From: Helicobacter_F equorum
Lineage (GTDB): Bacteria; Campylobacterota; Campylobacteria; Campylobacterales; Helicobacteraceae
Length of the DNA: 64,000 bases
Reading direction: 5' to 3'
NCBI RefSeq assembly: GCF_042649585.1
Contig: NZ_JBHRZM010000005.1
Coordinates: forward strand, 62,001-126,000
Each line of letters opens with the position of its first letter. Position 1 is the stretch's first letter. A program made the position numbers and the translations under genes. Of the stretch, positions 7,949 to 17,317 are shown one piece after another. The notes beneath the pieces are model-generated. The model did not search any database. It saw nothing but the letters and a program-made list of their open reading frames with translations, and was not told where the DNA came from.

Positions 7949-10738
7949 ATGGATTATAAAGATACACTAATTCTACCAAATACGGATTTCCCTATGCGTG
8001 GAAATCTCCCACAAAATGAACCACATGTCTATCAAAAATGGCGAGAAGACGGCGTATATACGCGTATGCGAGATCGCGCCACTTCAAAACAAAGCTTTAC
8101 GCTCCATGATGGACCACCCTACGCAAATGGACATATCCACATCGGACACGCACTTAATAAGATTCTCAAAGATATTGTCATCAAACTACACTATTTTCAA
8201 GGACAAAAAATAGCCTATACACCGGGTTGGGACTGCCATGGGTTACCTATTGAGCAGAAAGTAGAGGAGAAAATCGGTAAAGAAAAAAAAGACACGCTGC
8301 CAAAAACACAAATTAGGGAGTTATGCCGAGAATGGGCGCGAGATTTTATTGAGATTCAAAGCAAAGAATTTCAAGATTTGGGTATTTTGGGTGATTTTAC
8401 ACATCCTTACAAAACTATGGATTTTGTCTTTGAGGCAGATATTTATCGCGCACTCTGTGAGATTGCAAAAAAGGGGTTATTGACCGAGCGTAGTAAGCCA
8501 GTATTTTGGAGTTGGGCAGCAAAAAGTGCGCTTGCTGAAGCAGAAGTTGAGTATCAAAACAAAGAGGATTATTCGATTTTTGTAGGGTTTGAACTCACGC
8601 AAGATTCATGCCAAAAGCTTGGCATTGTGCATGCCAAAGCTGTGATTTGGACGACAACACCTTGGACACTACCAGCAAATCAAGCAATTTGTCTCAATGC
8701 CAATGAGGAATATGTTATCACCACAGATCACTACATCATCGCCAAACCTCTTGTATCTAACCTCAAAGAACTTGGGATTACAAAAGGCGAGATTCTAAAA
8801 ACTTATAAAGGCAAAGATTTTGAGAATCTCCACGCAATAAATCCACTCAATGACAGAATCTCAACGCTTATTCTAGGCGATCATGTATTGATGAGTGGGG
8901 GAAGTGGGCTTGTCCATACTGCGCCAGGACATGGGGAAGATGACTACTATGCCTGTCTCAAATACGACATAGAAGTGCTAATGCCCGTCGATGATGGTGG
9001 TTGTTATGATGAAACCCTAAAACTCAAAGCTCTTTTGCGTGATGATGTGGTAAATACATTCATCGGACAACATGTCTTTAAGGCAAATGAAGGTATTTTG
9101 AAACTTTTGGGCAAAAACCTTTTGCATTGCTCTACATTCACGCACTCCTATCCATTTTGTTGGCGCACACACAAACCCATCATCTATCGCGCTACAAAGC
9201 AATGGTTTATCCTCATGGATAAACCCTTTGCCACAGAATCTAAAACATTACGCGAAGTAGCACTTGATGAACTTAAAAAGGTGCGATTCTACCCCGAGCA
9301 TGGACGCAATAGAATCACTTCTATGATACAAAACCGCCCAGATTGGTGTATCTCAAGACAAAGAGATTGGGGTGTGCCTATCGCATTTTTTAAAGACAAA
9401 CGCACAGATTCTGTCGTGCTAGATCCACAGGTGCTAGATTTTCTCGCACAAATCTTTGATCGCGAGGGTTGTGATGCGTGGTGGAGTAAAGACATAGAGG
9501 AACTTTTACCTCCAAGCCACAAAGATCAAAGTGTGCATTATGAAAAGATTTATCATATTCTTGATGTATGGTTTGATAGTGGTAGCACTTGGAAAGCAGT
9601 CTTAGAATCTAAAGCATATAATGCTGGAGAATATCCTGCGGATATGTATTTGGAAGGTAGCGATCAACACAGAGGATGGTTTCAAAGCTCGCTACTCCTA
9701 AGCTGTGCGATACACCAAAGAGCGCCGTATAAGCATATTCTTACACACGGATTTACTATGGATGAACGCGGCGAAAAAATGAGTAAATCCAAAGGCAATG
9801 TAATCGCACCACAAGAGATTCTTAAAAGTTATGGTAGCGATATTTTACGCCTATGGGTAGCCCTTAGCGACTACCAAAACGATCAACGAATCTCCCAAAA
9901 TATTCTCAAACAAGTCAGCGAACAATACAAAAAAATCCGTAATACTATACGCTTTTTACTCGCAAACACGCAGGATTTACAAGCTATCACGCCATTATCT
10001 TCAGACATCGATCGCTACATCGTTTCTCTAGCTAATGAAGAACTAGAACACGCCTTAGAACTTTTTTTGCAATATGACTTCACCAAAGGTTTTGGCGTTG
10101 TTATGAATTTTGTCAGCACCCACCTTAGTGGTGTGTATATGGATTTGTGCAAAGATAGTCTATATTGCGATAGTGCAGATTCTACACGACGCCAATCTAT
10201 CCAAAGTGCAATGGCTTTTATCCTCAAAAAATTACTCTTTGTCATCGCACCAACACTCACTTACACCGCATATGAGGCATTTGGATATGCTAATACCCAT
10301 ATTAAAGACCAGGCATTAGATATTTTTGATCTTTATAATCCTACGCTTAAAAATGTGGCAGGTATGCAATCTAATAAAATAGATTTTACGCGATTAATGA
10401 AAATTCGTGAAAAATTTGGGGAAATCCTTGATGAACTCAAAAAAGACAAGATCATCAAGTCTTCCTTAGAGCTTCATCTTATCAGCACCAATGCTTGTGA
10501 ATTTAGTGAAATTGATCGATGGCTTATTGTAAGTAGCTGGGGCAAAAGCGATGAGGATTTTGTGATCCTAAAACGCTTTGTGGTTGATATAGATGACACA
10601 CAAGAGCATTTTGCCATAGCAAAAGCCAAAGCGCATAAATGTCCGCGTTGTTGGCAATTTGTGGCAACTAGTGCAGAGGACATATGTGCTCGCTGTCAAG
10701 AAGCCATAGAAAAACAAAAAACCACACACAAAGCATAG
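7949..10738 (+). CDS. ileS: Isoleucyl-tRNA synthetase
   Basis: Charges tRNA-Ile. The 929-residue class I synthetase has HIGH (NGHIHIGHA, residues 64-67), the GWDCHGLPIE motif, the CP1 editing domain, KMSKS (610-614) and a C-terminal zinc finger (CPRCWQF...DICARC). The start is the ATG at 7949 after GAGGTATAAGT. It is the first gene of a plus-strand group, and a small membrane-protein gene begins 2 bp after its stop. Confidence 0.97.
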   Translation: MDYKDTLILPNTDFPMRGNLPQNEPHVYQKWREDGVYTRMRDRATSKQSFTLHDGPPYANGHIHIGHALNKILKDIVIKLHYFQGQKIAYTPGWDCHGLPIEQKVEEKIGKEKKDTLPKTQIRELCREWARDFIEIQSKEFQDLGILGDFTHPYKTMDFVFEADIYRALCEIAKKGLLTERSKPVFWSWAAKSALAEAEVEYQNKEDYSIFVGFELTQDSCQKLGIVHAKAVIWTTTPWTLPANQAICLNANEEYVITTDHYIIAKPLVSNLKELGITKGEILKTYKGKDFENLHAINPLNDRISTLILGDHVLMSGGSGLVHTAPGHGEDDYYACLKYDIEVLMPVDDGGCYDETLKLKALLRDDVVNTFIGQHVFKANEGILKLLGKNLLHCSTFTHSYPFCWRTHKPIIYRATKQWFILMDKPFATESKTLREVALDELKKVRFYPEHGRNRITSMIQNRPDWCISRQRDWGVPIAFFKDKRTDSVVLDPQVLDFLAQIFDREGCDAWWSKDIEELLPPSHKDQSVHYEKIYHILDVWFDSGSTWKAVLESKAYNAGEYPADMYLEGSDQHRGWFQSSLLLSCAIHQRAPYKHILTHGFTMDERGEKMSKSKGNVIAPQEILKSYGSDILRLWVALSDYQNDQRISQNILKQVSEQYKKIRNTIRFLLANTQDLQAITPLSSDIDRYIVSLANEELEHALELFLQYDFTKGFGVVMNFVSTHLSGVYMDLCKDSLYCDSADSTRRQSIQSAMAFILKKLLFVIAPTLTYTAYEAFGYANTHIKDQALDIFDLYNPTLKNVAGMQSNKIDFTRLMKIREKFGEILDELKKDKIIKSSLELHLISTNACEFSEIDRWLIVSSWGKSDEDFVILKRFVVDIDDTQEHFAIAKAKAHKCPRCWQFVATSAEDICARCQEAIEKQKTTHKA

Positions 10739-10740
10739 TT

Positions 10741-10866
10741 ATGGGAGAAGTATTTAATCTCGCCCAACCCTTTGGGTATTTTGAGGCATTTAGCACGATT
10801 ATTGTTGTGTGTGGCATAGCCTTTGTAAGCTTTTTAGTATTGCGATATTTTAGACCCAAAAAATAG
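10741..10866 (+). CDS. Small single-pass membrane protein (41 aa)
   Basis: A 41-residue peptide with one hydrophobic helix (about residues 19-35) and a basic end (RYFRPKK). ATG at 10741 lies 2 bp after the ileS stop, and the next gene starts 2 bp after its own stop, so it is packed like a real gene in the operon. There is no clear ribosome-binding site, so translation would be coupled to ileS. I do not recognise the family; a role with the following von Willebrand A proteins is inference from position. Confidence 0.5.
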   Translation: MGEVFNLAQPFGYFEAFSTIIVVCGIAFVSFLVLRYFRPKK

Positions 10867-10868
10867 CA

Positions 10869-11225
10869 ATGCACGAACTCGCAGATATATTTGAACCTAT
10901 CACGCCTTGGGCTATGCCACTGATCGTAGTAGGTATATGTGCTATGGTGGTGTGCATAATCTGTGCGTATGTGATTTTACACAAAAGACAAAACCCTATC
11001 ATACAACATCTAAAATCCCTTGATACACAAGATTCTAAAAAATTTGCCAAAGAATTTAGCGCACTTGTTGCCAAAGCCAAGACAAAACAGATTCTCAATC
11101 AACACGCACTTACCAAAATCCAAGAATTCCTCCCAAACCTCAACGCTTATAAATTTTCCAAAAACCCTCCCCCTCTGGATTCAGTGCTCCTTACCCAATA
11201 CCAACACATTTGTGAGAATCTATGA
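10869..11225 (+). CDS. Membrane protein of Bat-like cluster (DUF4381-like)
   Basis: A 118-residue protein with an N-terminal hydrophobic helix (about residues 17-39) followed by a basic cytoplasmic domain ending in EFLPNLNAYKFSKNPPPLDS. The size, topology and position just before a BatA-type gene match the DUF4381 proteins of Bat (Bacteroides aerotolerance) operons, but the identity is weak by eye. It overlaps the following gene by 4 bp (ATGA), a sign of translational coupling. Confidence 0.6.
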   Translation: MHELADIFEPITPWAMPLIVVGICAMVVCIICAYVILHKRQNPIIQHLKSLDTQDSKKFAKEFSALVAKAKTKQILNQHALTKIQEFLPNLNAYKFSKNPPPLDSVLLTQYQHICENL

Positions 11226-12157
11226 GCTTTGCCTATCCATTCTTTTGGCTTATTTTTGCTCTGTTTATCCTTGTGTGGTGGTGGCTAAAAAACACACGCA
11301 CACGAATTTTTGTGCCTCATCTCCCACTTATCCAAAATCAACACATATATTCTTGGCTGACATTTTTGCAATTTGCCGGGATTGCATGCATTGTGGGTGC
11401 GCTCTCTAAGCCATTGCTAGAAACAAAACACATCCTTATACCCACCACACAAAGCCAAATTGCCCTTGTGTTAGACACAAGCTTTTCTATGGAAGCAGTG
11501 GACTTTAGCCACACTGGCGAAAATCGATTAGAAGTGCTTAAGCGTCTTAGCAAAGATTTTATCGACAACAATCCATATGATAGCATACTCATTGTGGCAT
11601 TTGGGGAGCATACAATAATCCTCAATGCCTTAACCCAAGATCGCGAATTCCTACACCATATTATTGATAGCCTAACACTTGGATTAGCTGGTGGCAAAAC
11701 AGCCATTAATGACGCACTGGTACGCACAATCTATACCCTTATACAACTTGATGACACACAAGACTTTCAAAGCTCTGCAGATACAACGCTTAGTAACGAT
11801 ATAAAACGAAGTATTATTTTACTCACCGATGGCTTTGATACGCATTCAAAGATGAGCACTGCACAAGCAATAGATCTTGCCATTAAAACGGGTGTGAGAA
11901 TCTATCCTGTCAATATCAGTGATGGAGGCGATAGCCAAAGTCTTGAATTCATCGCCAAAGCAAGTGGTGGCAAAGCCTTTAGCGCTCTGAATGAAAATGA
12001 TCTTGCAACAATCTATCAGCAAATCGGTGAAATCACACCACACACGATTCTAAAGCCCTATGGCTATGATATTAGTATGTTTGTGCTTGGACTTGGAATC
12101 TTGCTTCTTGGAATCTGGTGGGTGCGATATCATGGATTGCATATAAAAAGGCGCTAA
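11222..12157 (+). CDS. BatA-like von Willebrand factor A membrane protein
   Basis: A 311-residue protein with two N-terminal membrane helices (about 5-21 and 42-60), a von Willebrand A domain and a C-terminal helix near 283-301. The metal-ion-dependent adhesion site is intact: DTSFS (DxSxS), the Thr in GGKTAINDAL, and LLTDGFDT. The layout is that of BatA. Bat proteins are linked to aerotolerance and envelope functions; the true role is unknown. It sits back to back with a second VWA gene. Confidence 0.85.
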   Translation: MSFAYPFFWLIFALFILVWWWLKNTRTRIFVPHLPLIQNQHIYSWLTFLQFAGIACIVGALSKPLLETKHILIPTTQSQIALVLDTSFSMEAVDFSHTGENRLEVLKRLSKDFIDNNPYDSILIVAFGEHTIILNALTQDREFLHHIIDSLTLGLAGGKTAINDALVRTIYTLIQLDDTQDFQSSADTTLSNDIKRSIILLTDGFDTHSKMSTAQAIDLAIKTGVRIYPVNISDGGDSQSLEFIAKASGGKAFSALNENDLATIYQQIGEITPHTILKPYGYDISMFVLGLGILLLGIWWVRYHGLHIKRR

Positions 12158-13021
12158 ATGCAGCATATCCTTATCTATGGTAGCCTAAGCCTGTGCTTAC
12201 TTGCGATTTTTGCCTTAAACTATATCTATCAAAAAAAATGTTTCACTCCACTAAGTATGAGTATAGGTGCATTTGTATGCTTTGGCTATGGACTAGTGCA
12301 AATGCTAATTTTTGAGCCTATAATGCCTTATGAAAACCCCAAAATAGTCTTTGTACTTGATGTTTCTAAATCTATGCAGGCAAAAGATATTTTCCCCTCA
12401 CGCTTAGCAATGGCTACAAAAAAACTTCAGATTCTGCTAAAAACATATAAACCATGCTCAAGTATAATTATCTTTGCTCAAAATGCCTATCTTCTTTCGC
12501 CATTTAGCTGTGATTACCTCACACAAATACAACAACTCCAAAAGCTAAACACAAATAAGCTCCCTTGGTATGATAGAGTCTTTGAAAATGCACTAGATAC
12601 AGGTGCAAGCAATGGGGATTTAGCACTAGAGAGTGCAAAGCTTTATGGCGATAAAATTATCGTGCTAAGTGATGGAGAGTTTATCCCTCGAGATTCGATG
12701 TTATGGGTATTTGCTACGCCACAAGGTAGCGTTATTGAAATAGATTCTGCACTGCTTTATGATGAAAACCACCAAATCGTACAAAGCACCCCGCTATCAC
12801 AAGCTATCACTCAAGGGATTATGTTTTCATATAGCAACAAGGATATACAAAAAATCGCCTCTTTTCTAGGCAAGAATATTCATAATGCGCCACCTACCCT
12901 ACACAAGCTAGATTCAGCACGCATAAGTCTTATATTGGGGCTTATATTGTTATTTATTAGTCTCTATGGGGCTACATTGAGACATCGCGTATATGTACAT
13001 TACGCACAAGAATACAAATAG
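12158..13021 (+). CDS. BatB-like von Willebrand factor A membrane protein
   Basis: A 287-residue protein starting directly after the preceding stop codon. Two hydrophobic helices at the N-terminus, a VWA domain with DVSKSM (the adhesion-site DxSxS) and LSDGE, and a C-terminal helix near 250-268. It is shorter than usual BatB and has no tetratricopeptide part. Its 3' end overlaps the oppositely oriented RNA methyltransferase gene by 50 bp, so both proteins use the same DNA for their last 16 or so residues. Confidence 0.8.
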   Translation: MQHILIYGSLSLCLLAIFALNYIYQKKCFTPLSMSIGAFVCFGYGLVQMLIFEPIMPYENPKIVFVLDVSKSMQAKDIFPSRLAMATKKLQILLKTYKPCSSIIIFAQNAYLLSPFSCDYLTQIQQLQKLNTNKLPWYDRVFENALDTGASNGDLALESAKLYGDKIIVLSDGEFIPRDSMLWVFATPQGSVIEIDSALLYDENHQIVQSTPLSQAITQGIMFSYSNKDIQKIASFLGKNIHNAPPTLHKLDSARISLILGLILLFISLYGATLRHRVYVHYAQEYK

Positions 13022-14195
13022 ATTCAATATGATGCGTATAAGGGAATTGCTCAAAAAGTGCTAAAGCATATATGTGGTGTGTGCGTTTTAGTACTTGCAG
13101 GTCATCATAGAGAGTTTGTGGCGCACACGAGATATATACAACAACCCTAAATCGTGCAATAAATTCTAGTATAGCCTCATCACCAACACCACTTCTAGGT
13201 GGATCAATCAAAATAGCACCAAAATCAAAACTATCCAAATCCACATCTTTAAGCCGAAAAAAATCTCGTTGCCTACACAATGCAGCGATACTTTCTTGTG
13301 CATTAAGACGAGCAAGAGTGATATTAGCAATATTACGACTTTGGATTATCTCTTGAAGGGTATGGATAGAATCTTTGACAACTTCTGTGGCAAACACACG
13401 CCTAAAAATCTGGCTTAGAGGTATAGTAAAATTCCCACTCCCGCAATATAATTCCACAAGATCGGTTTGCATACTATTTGGCACAACCTGTGGCAATGTG
13501 GTAAGCAAAAAATAAAGCATTTTGGCATTAATAAAGGGGTTTGGTTGAGAAAAAAGACTCTCTTTTTTGCTCATACTGCATCGTGCAAGATTAATGCCAT
13601 ACTGCTCAAGTAAGCTTTTAGAATCTCTATCAAGATATATGCCAAAATTATCTATGATACACTCACTACCAAAGGAGATTTTTTGCCCCTTAGATCGCCC
13701 AATAATGTGGACTTGAAAATCCGTATATCTCTCCTGCATAATGTGTGTGAGGTGCTCTCTAAGCATGCTTATTTCTTCTTGCCACATATCATCTAAGCAT
13801 TTGTGATAGATGAATGTCACAACACACGCTTTGTATGTGGAGAGAAAACTACAACCATAAAGCTTATGTCGCAATGTATGCGTGGCATTTAGCGGAGCAA
13901 AAATCTCACGAATATATTTTATGAGAATCTGTATAGGCTCCAACAATACGGGGCATTGTGTAATTTTGGTGCGCTCATTTTTGCCAAACGCATTAGTCGC
14001 AAAATAAAAGCCTTCATATGTGCAAAATCTAAAATCCGCCCTTGCCCTAAAACCCTGCTTTGGCGAAGTAAAAGCAATGGGTGCGCTAGATTTTCCACCA
14101 AGTATGCGCTCTGCAATTTCCATAGCATATGTGTTAAAATCATAATTTTCATACGATCTGCAACCACCGCAGATCCCAAAATGCGGACATACCAA
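12972..14195 (-). CDS. trmA: RNA (uracil-5) methyltransferase, TrmA/RlmD family with Fe-S-type cysteines
   Basis: S-adenosylmethionine-dependent m5U methyltransferase for tRNA or rRNA. The N-terminus has a cysteine cluster (CPHFGICGGC, with a fourth Cys in ITQCPVL) like the Fe4S4 site of RlmD. The methyltransferase half has VELYCGSGNFTIPL, ILIDPPRSG, the catalytic Cys in ISCAPQTL and the HHIES motif. It starts with TTG at 14195, one base after the fliP stop; an in-frame stop lies just upstream, so the start is constrained. The symbol is given by genomic habit, since TrmA and RlmD specificity cannot be told apart here. The last 50 bp overlap the convergent VWA gene. Confidence 0.8.
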   Translation of the reverse strand: MVCPHFGICGGCRSYENYDFNTYAMEIAERILGGKSSAPIAFTSPKQGFRARADFRFCTYEGFYFATNAFGKNERTKITQCPVLLEPIQILIKYIREIFAPLNATHTLRHKLYGCSFLSTYKACVVTFIYHKCLDDMWQEEISMLREHLTHIMQERYTDFQVHIIGRSKGQKISFGSECIIDNFGIYLDRDSKSLLEQYGINLARCSMSKKESLFSQPNPFINAKMLYFLLTTLPQVVPNSMQTDLVELYCGSGNFTIPLSQIFRRVFATEVVKDSIHTLQEIIQSRNIANITLARLNAQESIAALCRQRDFFRLKDVDLDSFDFGAILIDPPRSGVGDEAILEFIARFRVVVYISCAPQTLYDDLQVLKRTHHIYALALFEQFPYTHHIESICILVRNVHIRDVSM

Positions 14196-14196
14196 A

Positions 14197-15090
14197 CTAC
14201 TTAAATCCTGCTACAAGATTCCCTGTGAGGAGATTAAACCCATCGACAAGCACAAAAACAAGAATCTTAAAAGGTAGTGAAATCATCACAGGGGGCAACA
14301 TCATCATACCCATCGCCATAAGCACAGAGCTTATCACCATATCAATCACTAAAAATGGCAAATACAACAAAAACCCTATCCAAAATGCAGTCTTAAGCTC
14401 ACTTATCATAAATGCCGGAATGGCAACAGTTAGCGGAACATCATCAATAGTTTGGGGATTATCAAGGTTGCGTATGCGGAAAAAGAGTGCGAGATCTTTT
14501 TGGCGAGTATTTACGATCATAAATTCTTTGAAAGGCTTTGTAGCACGCACAAAAGCCTCATCATAAGAAATTTGGTTATCAATATAGGGCTTAATACCAT
14601 TATCATAACTTTTGGTTACCACAGGCTCCATAATAAAAAATGTCAGCACAAGTGAGAGAGAAACGAGAATCTGTGTTGGTGGAGATTGCTGAGTGCCAAG
14701 TGCGGTGCGTAAAAATGCAAAAACAATAAGAATACGCGTAAAACTTGTCATCACCAAAATAAGTGAAGGTGCAAGCACAAGGAGCGTGATAATGATGACG
14801 ACATTTAGTGTGGTTACTAATTCTTTTGGCTCTGTTGGTGGAGTGAGGGAGAGATTAAGTTTTGGGATAATCTGCTCTGGAGGCATTTGCACATTTGGTG
14901 TAGAAATAATCTCTTGAGTTTGTTGCTCCGCGGAAGAAGTTGTATCCACCTGCGGGACAAGGTTTGGCACCAAAGGCTCTTTTGGTGTGTATGGATTTTG
15001 GACTTCTATCATATATGGGTGCTCTTCCTCTGCACCTAATAGCACAAAACACGCAGAAACAATACACAATACACACAAAAGCTTTTTCAA
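14197..15090 (-). CDS. fliP: Flagellar type III export protein FliP
   Basis: Core membrane subunit of the flagellar export gate, assembling with FliQ and FliR. The 297-residue protein has a signal peptide (residues 1-20), a Pro/Gln-rich periplasmic stretch longer than in E. coli, and four membrane helices with the family signatures TSFTRILIVFAFLRTALGTQ and LPFKILVFVLVDGFNLL. The start is a TTG at 15090 with AAGG seven bases upstream; no better ATG is in frame. It is followed by the RNA methyltransferase gene with one base between. Confidence 0.95.
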   Translation of the reverse strand: MKKLLCVLCIVSACFVLLGAEEEHPYMIEVQNPYTPKEPLVPNLVPQVDTTSSAEQQTQEIISTPNVQMPPEQIIPKLNLSLTPPTEPKELVTTLNVVIIITLLVLAPSLILVMTSFTRILIVFAFLRTALGTQQSPPTQILVSLSLVLTFFIMEPVVTKSYDNGIKPYIDNQISYDEAFVRATKPFKEFMIVNTRQKDLALFFRIRNLDNPQTIDDVPLTVAIPAFMISELKTAFWIGFLLYLPFLVIDMVISSVLMAMGMMMLPPVMISLPFKILVFVLVDGFNLLTGNLVAGFK

Positions 15091-15123
15091 ATCTATGCCT
15101 TAAATACTAAAACTTAGGCAGCG

Positions 15124-15129
15124 ATTATA
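15124..15129 (-). promoter_or_regulatory. fliP -10 box (TATAAT)
   Basis: On the minus strand, AGCCTATAATCGC places a consensus TATAAT about 35 bases before the fliP start. This suggests sigma-70 control of fliP, as for early flagellar genes, rather than a sigma-54 or sigma-28 site, neither of which I see here. Confidence 0.5.
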
Positions 15130-15186
15130 GGCTTTAGTGTGTTAAAATTCCATAAAATGATTTTACTCCCTGCCATAAGGATTTAT

Positions 15187-16545
15187 ATGAAAGATTATAA
15201 TCTGCCTGTTTCTATTATAATTTTAGCTGCCGGTGCCGGCACACGCATGAAATCCGCTATTCCAAAAGTCTTGCACACTCTTTGTGGTAAAAGTATGCTT
15301 ACACTCATCACACAACAGGCACTAGAATTAAGTGATGACATTCATATCGTACTTCATCACCAAGCCAAAAAAATCACACAAGTGTTGTATGAAGAATTTG
15401 GAGAATTATTAGATTCTACCTTACACCTACATACTCAAGATATAGAAAATTTTCCCGGTACAGGTGGGGCATTGCGCAACATACTCCCAAAATATAAGCG
15501 TGTGCTAGTACTTAATGGAGATATGCCACTTATACAAGCCCAAAGCCTTAGAATCCTATGTATGCACCAAGAAACAATCGTTATGAGTATGCTATGGCTA
15601 CACAATCCCGATGGTTATGGGCGTGTCGTGCTAGATGAAACAACACACAATCCTAGTAACCTCACCACACACAAGGTCCTAAAAATTATCGAACAAAAAG
15701 ACGCCGCTGACAAAGAGCTAGGGATTCAAAGCGTTAATGCTGGTGTATATGTCTTTAGCCAAGAAATTTTGGAACGCTATATCCCAAAACTTAGCAATGC
15801 CAATGCGCAAAAAGAATACTATCTCACCGATGTTATTTCCCTTGCACAAAATGATGGGATAGAAATATGTGGTGTCTTTGTTGATGCAAATGAATATATG
15901 GGTGTAAATAGCAAAATGCACCTTGCACAAGCTCAAGAAGTTTTGCTCACACGATTACGCCAACATGCTATGGCACAAGGGGTAAAAATGGATATGCCCC
16001 ACACAATCTACATAGAATCTGATGTTGTTTTTAAAGGTGAATGCGTGCTAGAAAATGGTGTGCGTATCAGTGGAAAAAGCTTTGTGCAAGATTCACATAT
16101 CAAAGCTCATAGTGTTATAGAATCTAGCGTCATTATCCAAAGCGATATAGGGCCTATGGCACATTTACGTCCAAATTCTCATATCACAGGCACACATATA
16201 GGAAACTTTGTCGAACTCAAATCTGCGAAACTAGAAGGTGTCAAAGCTGGACATTTAAGCTATCTTGGAGATTGTGAAATAGGTATGGGAAGCAACATAG
16301 GTGCTGGTGTTATTACATGCAATTATGATGGCAAAGCCAAGCACAAAACGCTTATTGGCGAAAATGTCTTTGTAGGAAGTGATTGCCAACTCATCGCTCC
16401 TGTGGAGATTCAATCCAATACACTCATCGCTGCAGGTAGCAGTATCACACACAATGTCCCAAGTGGTGCATTAGCCATAGCACGATCCAAGCAACACAAT
16501 AAAGCTGGTTTTTTTGAAAGATTTTTTGGCAAAATCACACAATAA
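15187..16545 (+). CDS. glmU: Bifunctional GlmU: GlcN-1-P acetyltransferase / GlcNAc-1-P uridyltransferase
   Basis: Makes UDP-N-acetylglucosamine for peptidoglycan and lipid A. The N-terminal pyrophosphorylase has LAAGAGTRM...IPKVLH and LNGDMP; the C-terminal half is a left-handed beta-helix of hexapeptide repeats with HLRPNSHI and ICNYDG-like (TCNYDGKAKHKT) acetyltransferase motifs. The chosen ATG at 15187 has AAGGATTTAT before it and starts the protein five residues from the first strand, giving 452 residues; an in-frame TTG at 15139 would add 16 unlikely residues. Confidence 0.96.
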   Translation: MKDYNLPVSIIILAAGAGTRMKSAIPKVLHTLCGKSMLTLITQQALELSDDIHIVLHHQAKKITQVLYEEFGELLDSTLHLHTQDIENFPGTGGALRNILPKYKRVLVLNGDMPLIQAQSLRILCMHQETIVMSMLWLHNPDGYGRVVLDETTHNPSNLTTHKVLKIIEQKDAADKELGIQSVNAGVYVFSQEILERYIPKLSNANAQKEYYLTDVISLAQNDGIEICGVFVDANEYMGVNSKMHLAQAQEVLLTRLRQHAMAQGVKMDMPHTIYIESDVVFKGECVLENGVRISGKSFVQDSHIKAHSVIESSVIIQSDIGPMAHLRPNSHITGTHIGNFVELKSAKLEGVKAGHLSYLGDCEIGMGSNIGAGVITCNYDGKAKHKTLIGENVFVGSDCQLIAPVEIQSNTLIAAGSSITHNVPSGALAIARSKQHNKAGFFERFFGKITQ

Positions 16546-16560
16546 TCACAAAGGAAATCT

Positions 16561-16758
16561 ATGCAAATCATACTTAATGGAGAATCTTACGCTACAACGG
16601 CACAATCTATTGCTGAACTCATCAAAGAAGTAGGCGTAAAAGAAAAGATGATCGCCTTAGCACAAAACACAGCCGTGATACAAGCAAAAGATTGGGATAG
16701 CACACCACTATGTGAAAATGATGAAATAGAAATATTGCAATTTATGGGCGGAGGGTAA
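16561..16758 (+). CDS. thiS: Thiamine biosynthesis sulfur carrier ThiS
   Basis: A 65-residue ubiquitin-fold sulfur carrier for thiazole synthesis. It starts MQIILNGE and ends in FMGGG, with the C-terminal Gly-Gly that is adenylated and thiocarboxylated. AAAGGAAATCT precedes the ATG. It lies 15 bp after glmU and its stop abuts the start of the next gene. Other thi genes are not in the window. Confidence 0.88.
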   Translation: MQIILNGESYATTAQSIAELIKEVGVKEKMIALAQNTAVIQAKDWDSTPLCENDEIEILQFMGGG

Positions 16759-17304
16759 ATGAGCAAAAGTTTAAAAAACACTCAAAAACTCGTGCTACAA
16801 GCCTTGCTTGTTTGTTCTCTGGTGCAAATTGCCTTGGCATATGATAGTTTCAAAATAGGCTGGAGCAATGCCAATCTAAGCGAACAAAAAGGAAACTATG
16901 GAAGTAAAAATATTTCTGGGATTTTCTTTGGACTTGAGCGTGGTTGGTTATATGATAATCTAGTAGTGGCTGCATATCTTGAAGGCAATGTGTGGCCACT
17001 TAGCACTCTTAGCGAGGGAGGATACTATAGTATAGGCACTGGTGGCAAAATAGGCTATAACTTTGCACATACATTGCCTTACATAGCTTTTGGAGCGGAG
17101 TATATGAGTTTGTATTATACAGATAAGAGTGATAACCAAAAAAATATCGGTGGATTAGTGGCACAAATAGGAGCAAATTTTAAGTTGGCAGATGAACTTG
17201 GGTTGGGAATTGCACTTAAATCATCTGTGCCGGATATGTATCGAAATGATGGGCGTTATAGGCTTTTTGGCGTTGTAGTGTATTTTGTATACCAAGGATT
17301 TTAG
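16759..17304 (+). CDS. Small outer-membrane beta-barrel protein
   Basis: A 181-residue protein with a signal peptide (about 1-27, ending VQIALA) and then alternating Gly/aromatic strands with Tyr-rich turns, ending in ...VVVYFVYQGF with the C-terminal Phe typical of outer-membrane barrels. The size fits an eight-strand barrel (OmpW/OmpX or OmpA-N type). Function unknown. It begins immediately after the thiS stop; the two are probably translationally coupled. Confidence 0.75.
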   Translation: MSKSLKNTQKLVLQALLVCSLVQIALAYDSFKIGWSNANLSEQKGNYGSKNISGIFFGLERGWLYDNLVVAAYLEGNVWPLSTLSEGGYYSIGTGGKIGYNFAHTLPYIAFGAEYMSLYYTDKSDNQKNIGGLVAQIGANFKLADELGLGIALKSSVPDMYRNDGRYRLFGVVVYFVYQGF

Positions 17305-17317
17305 GCAAGGAGATAAT

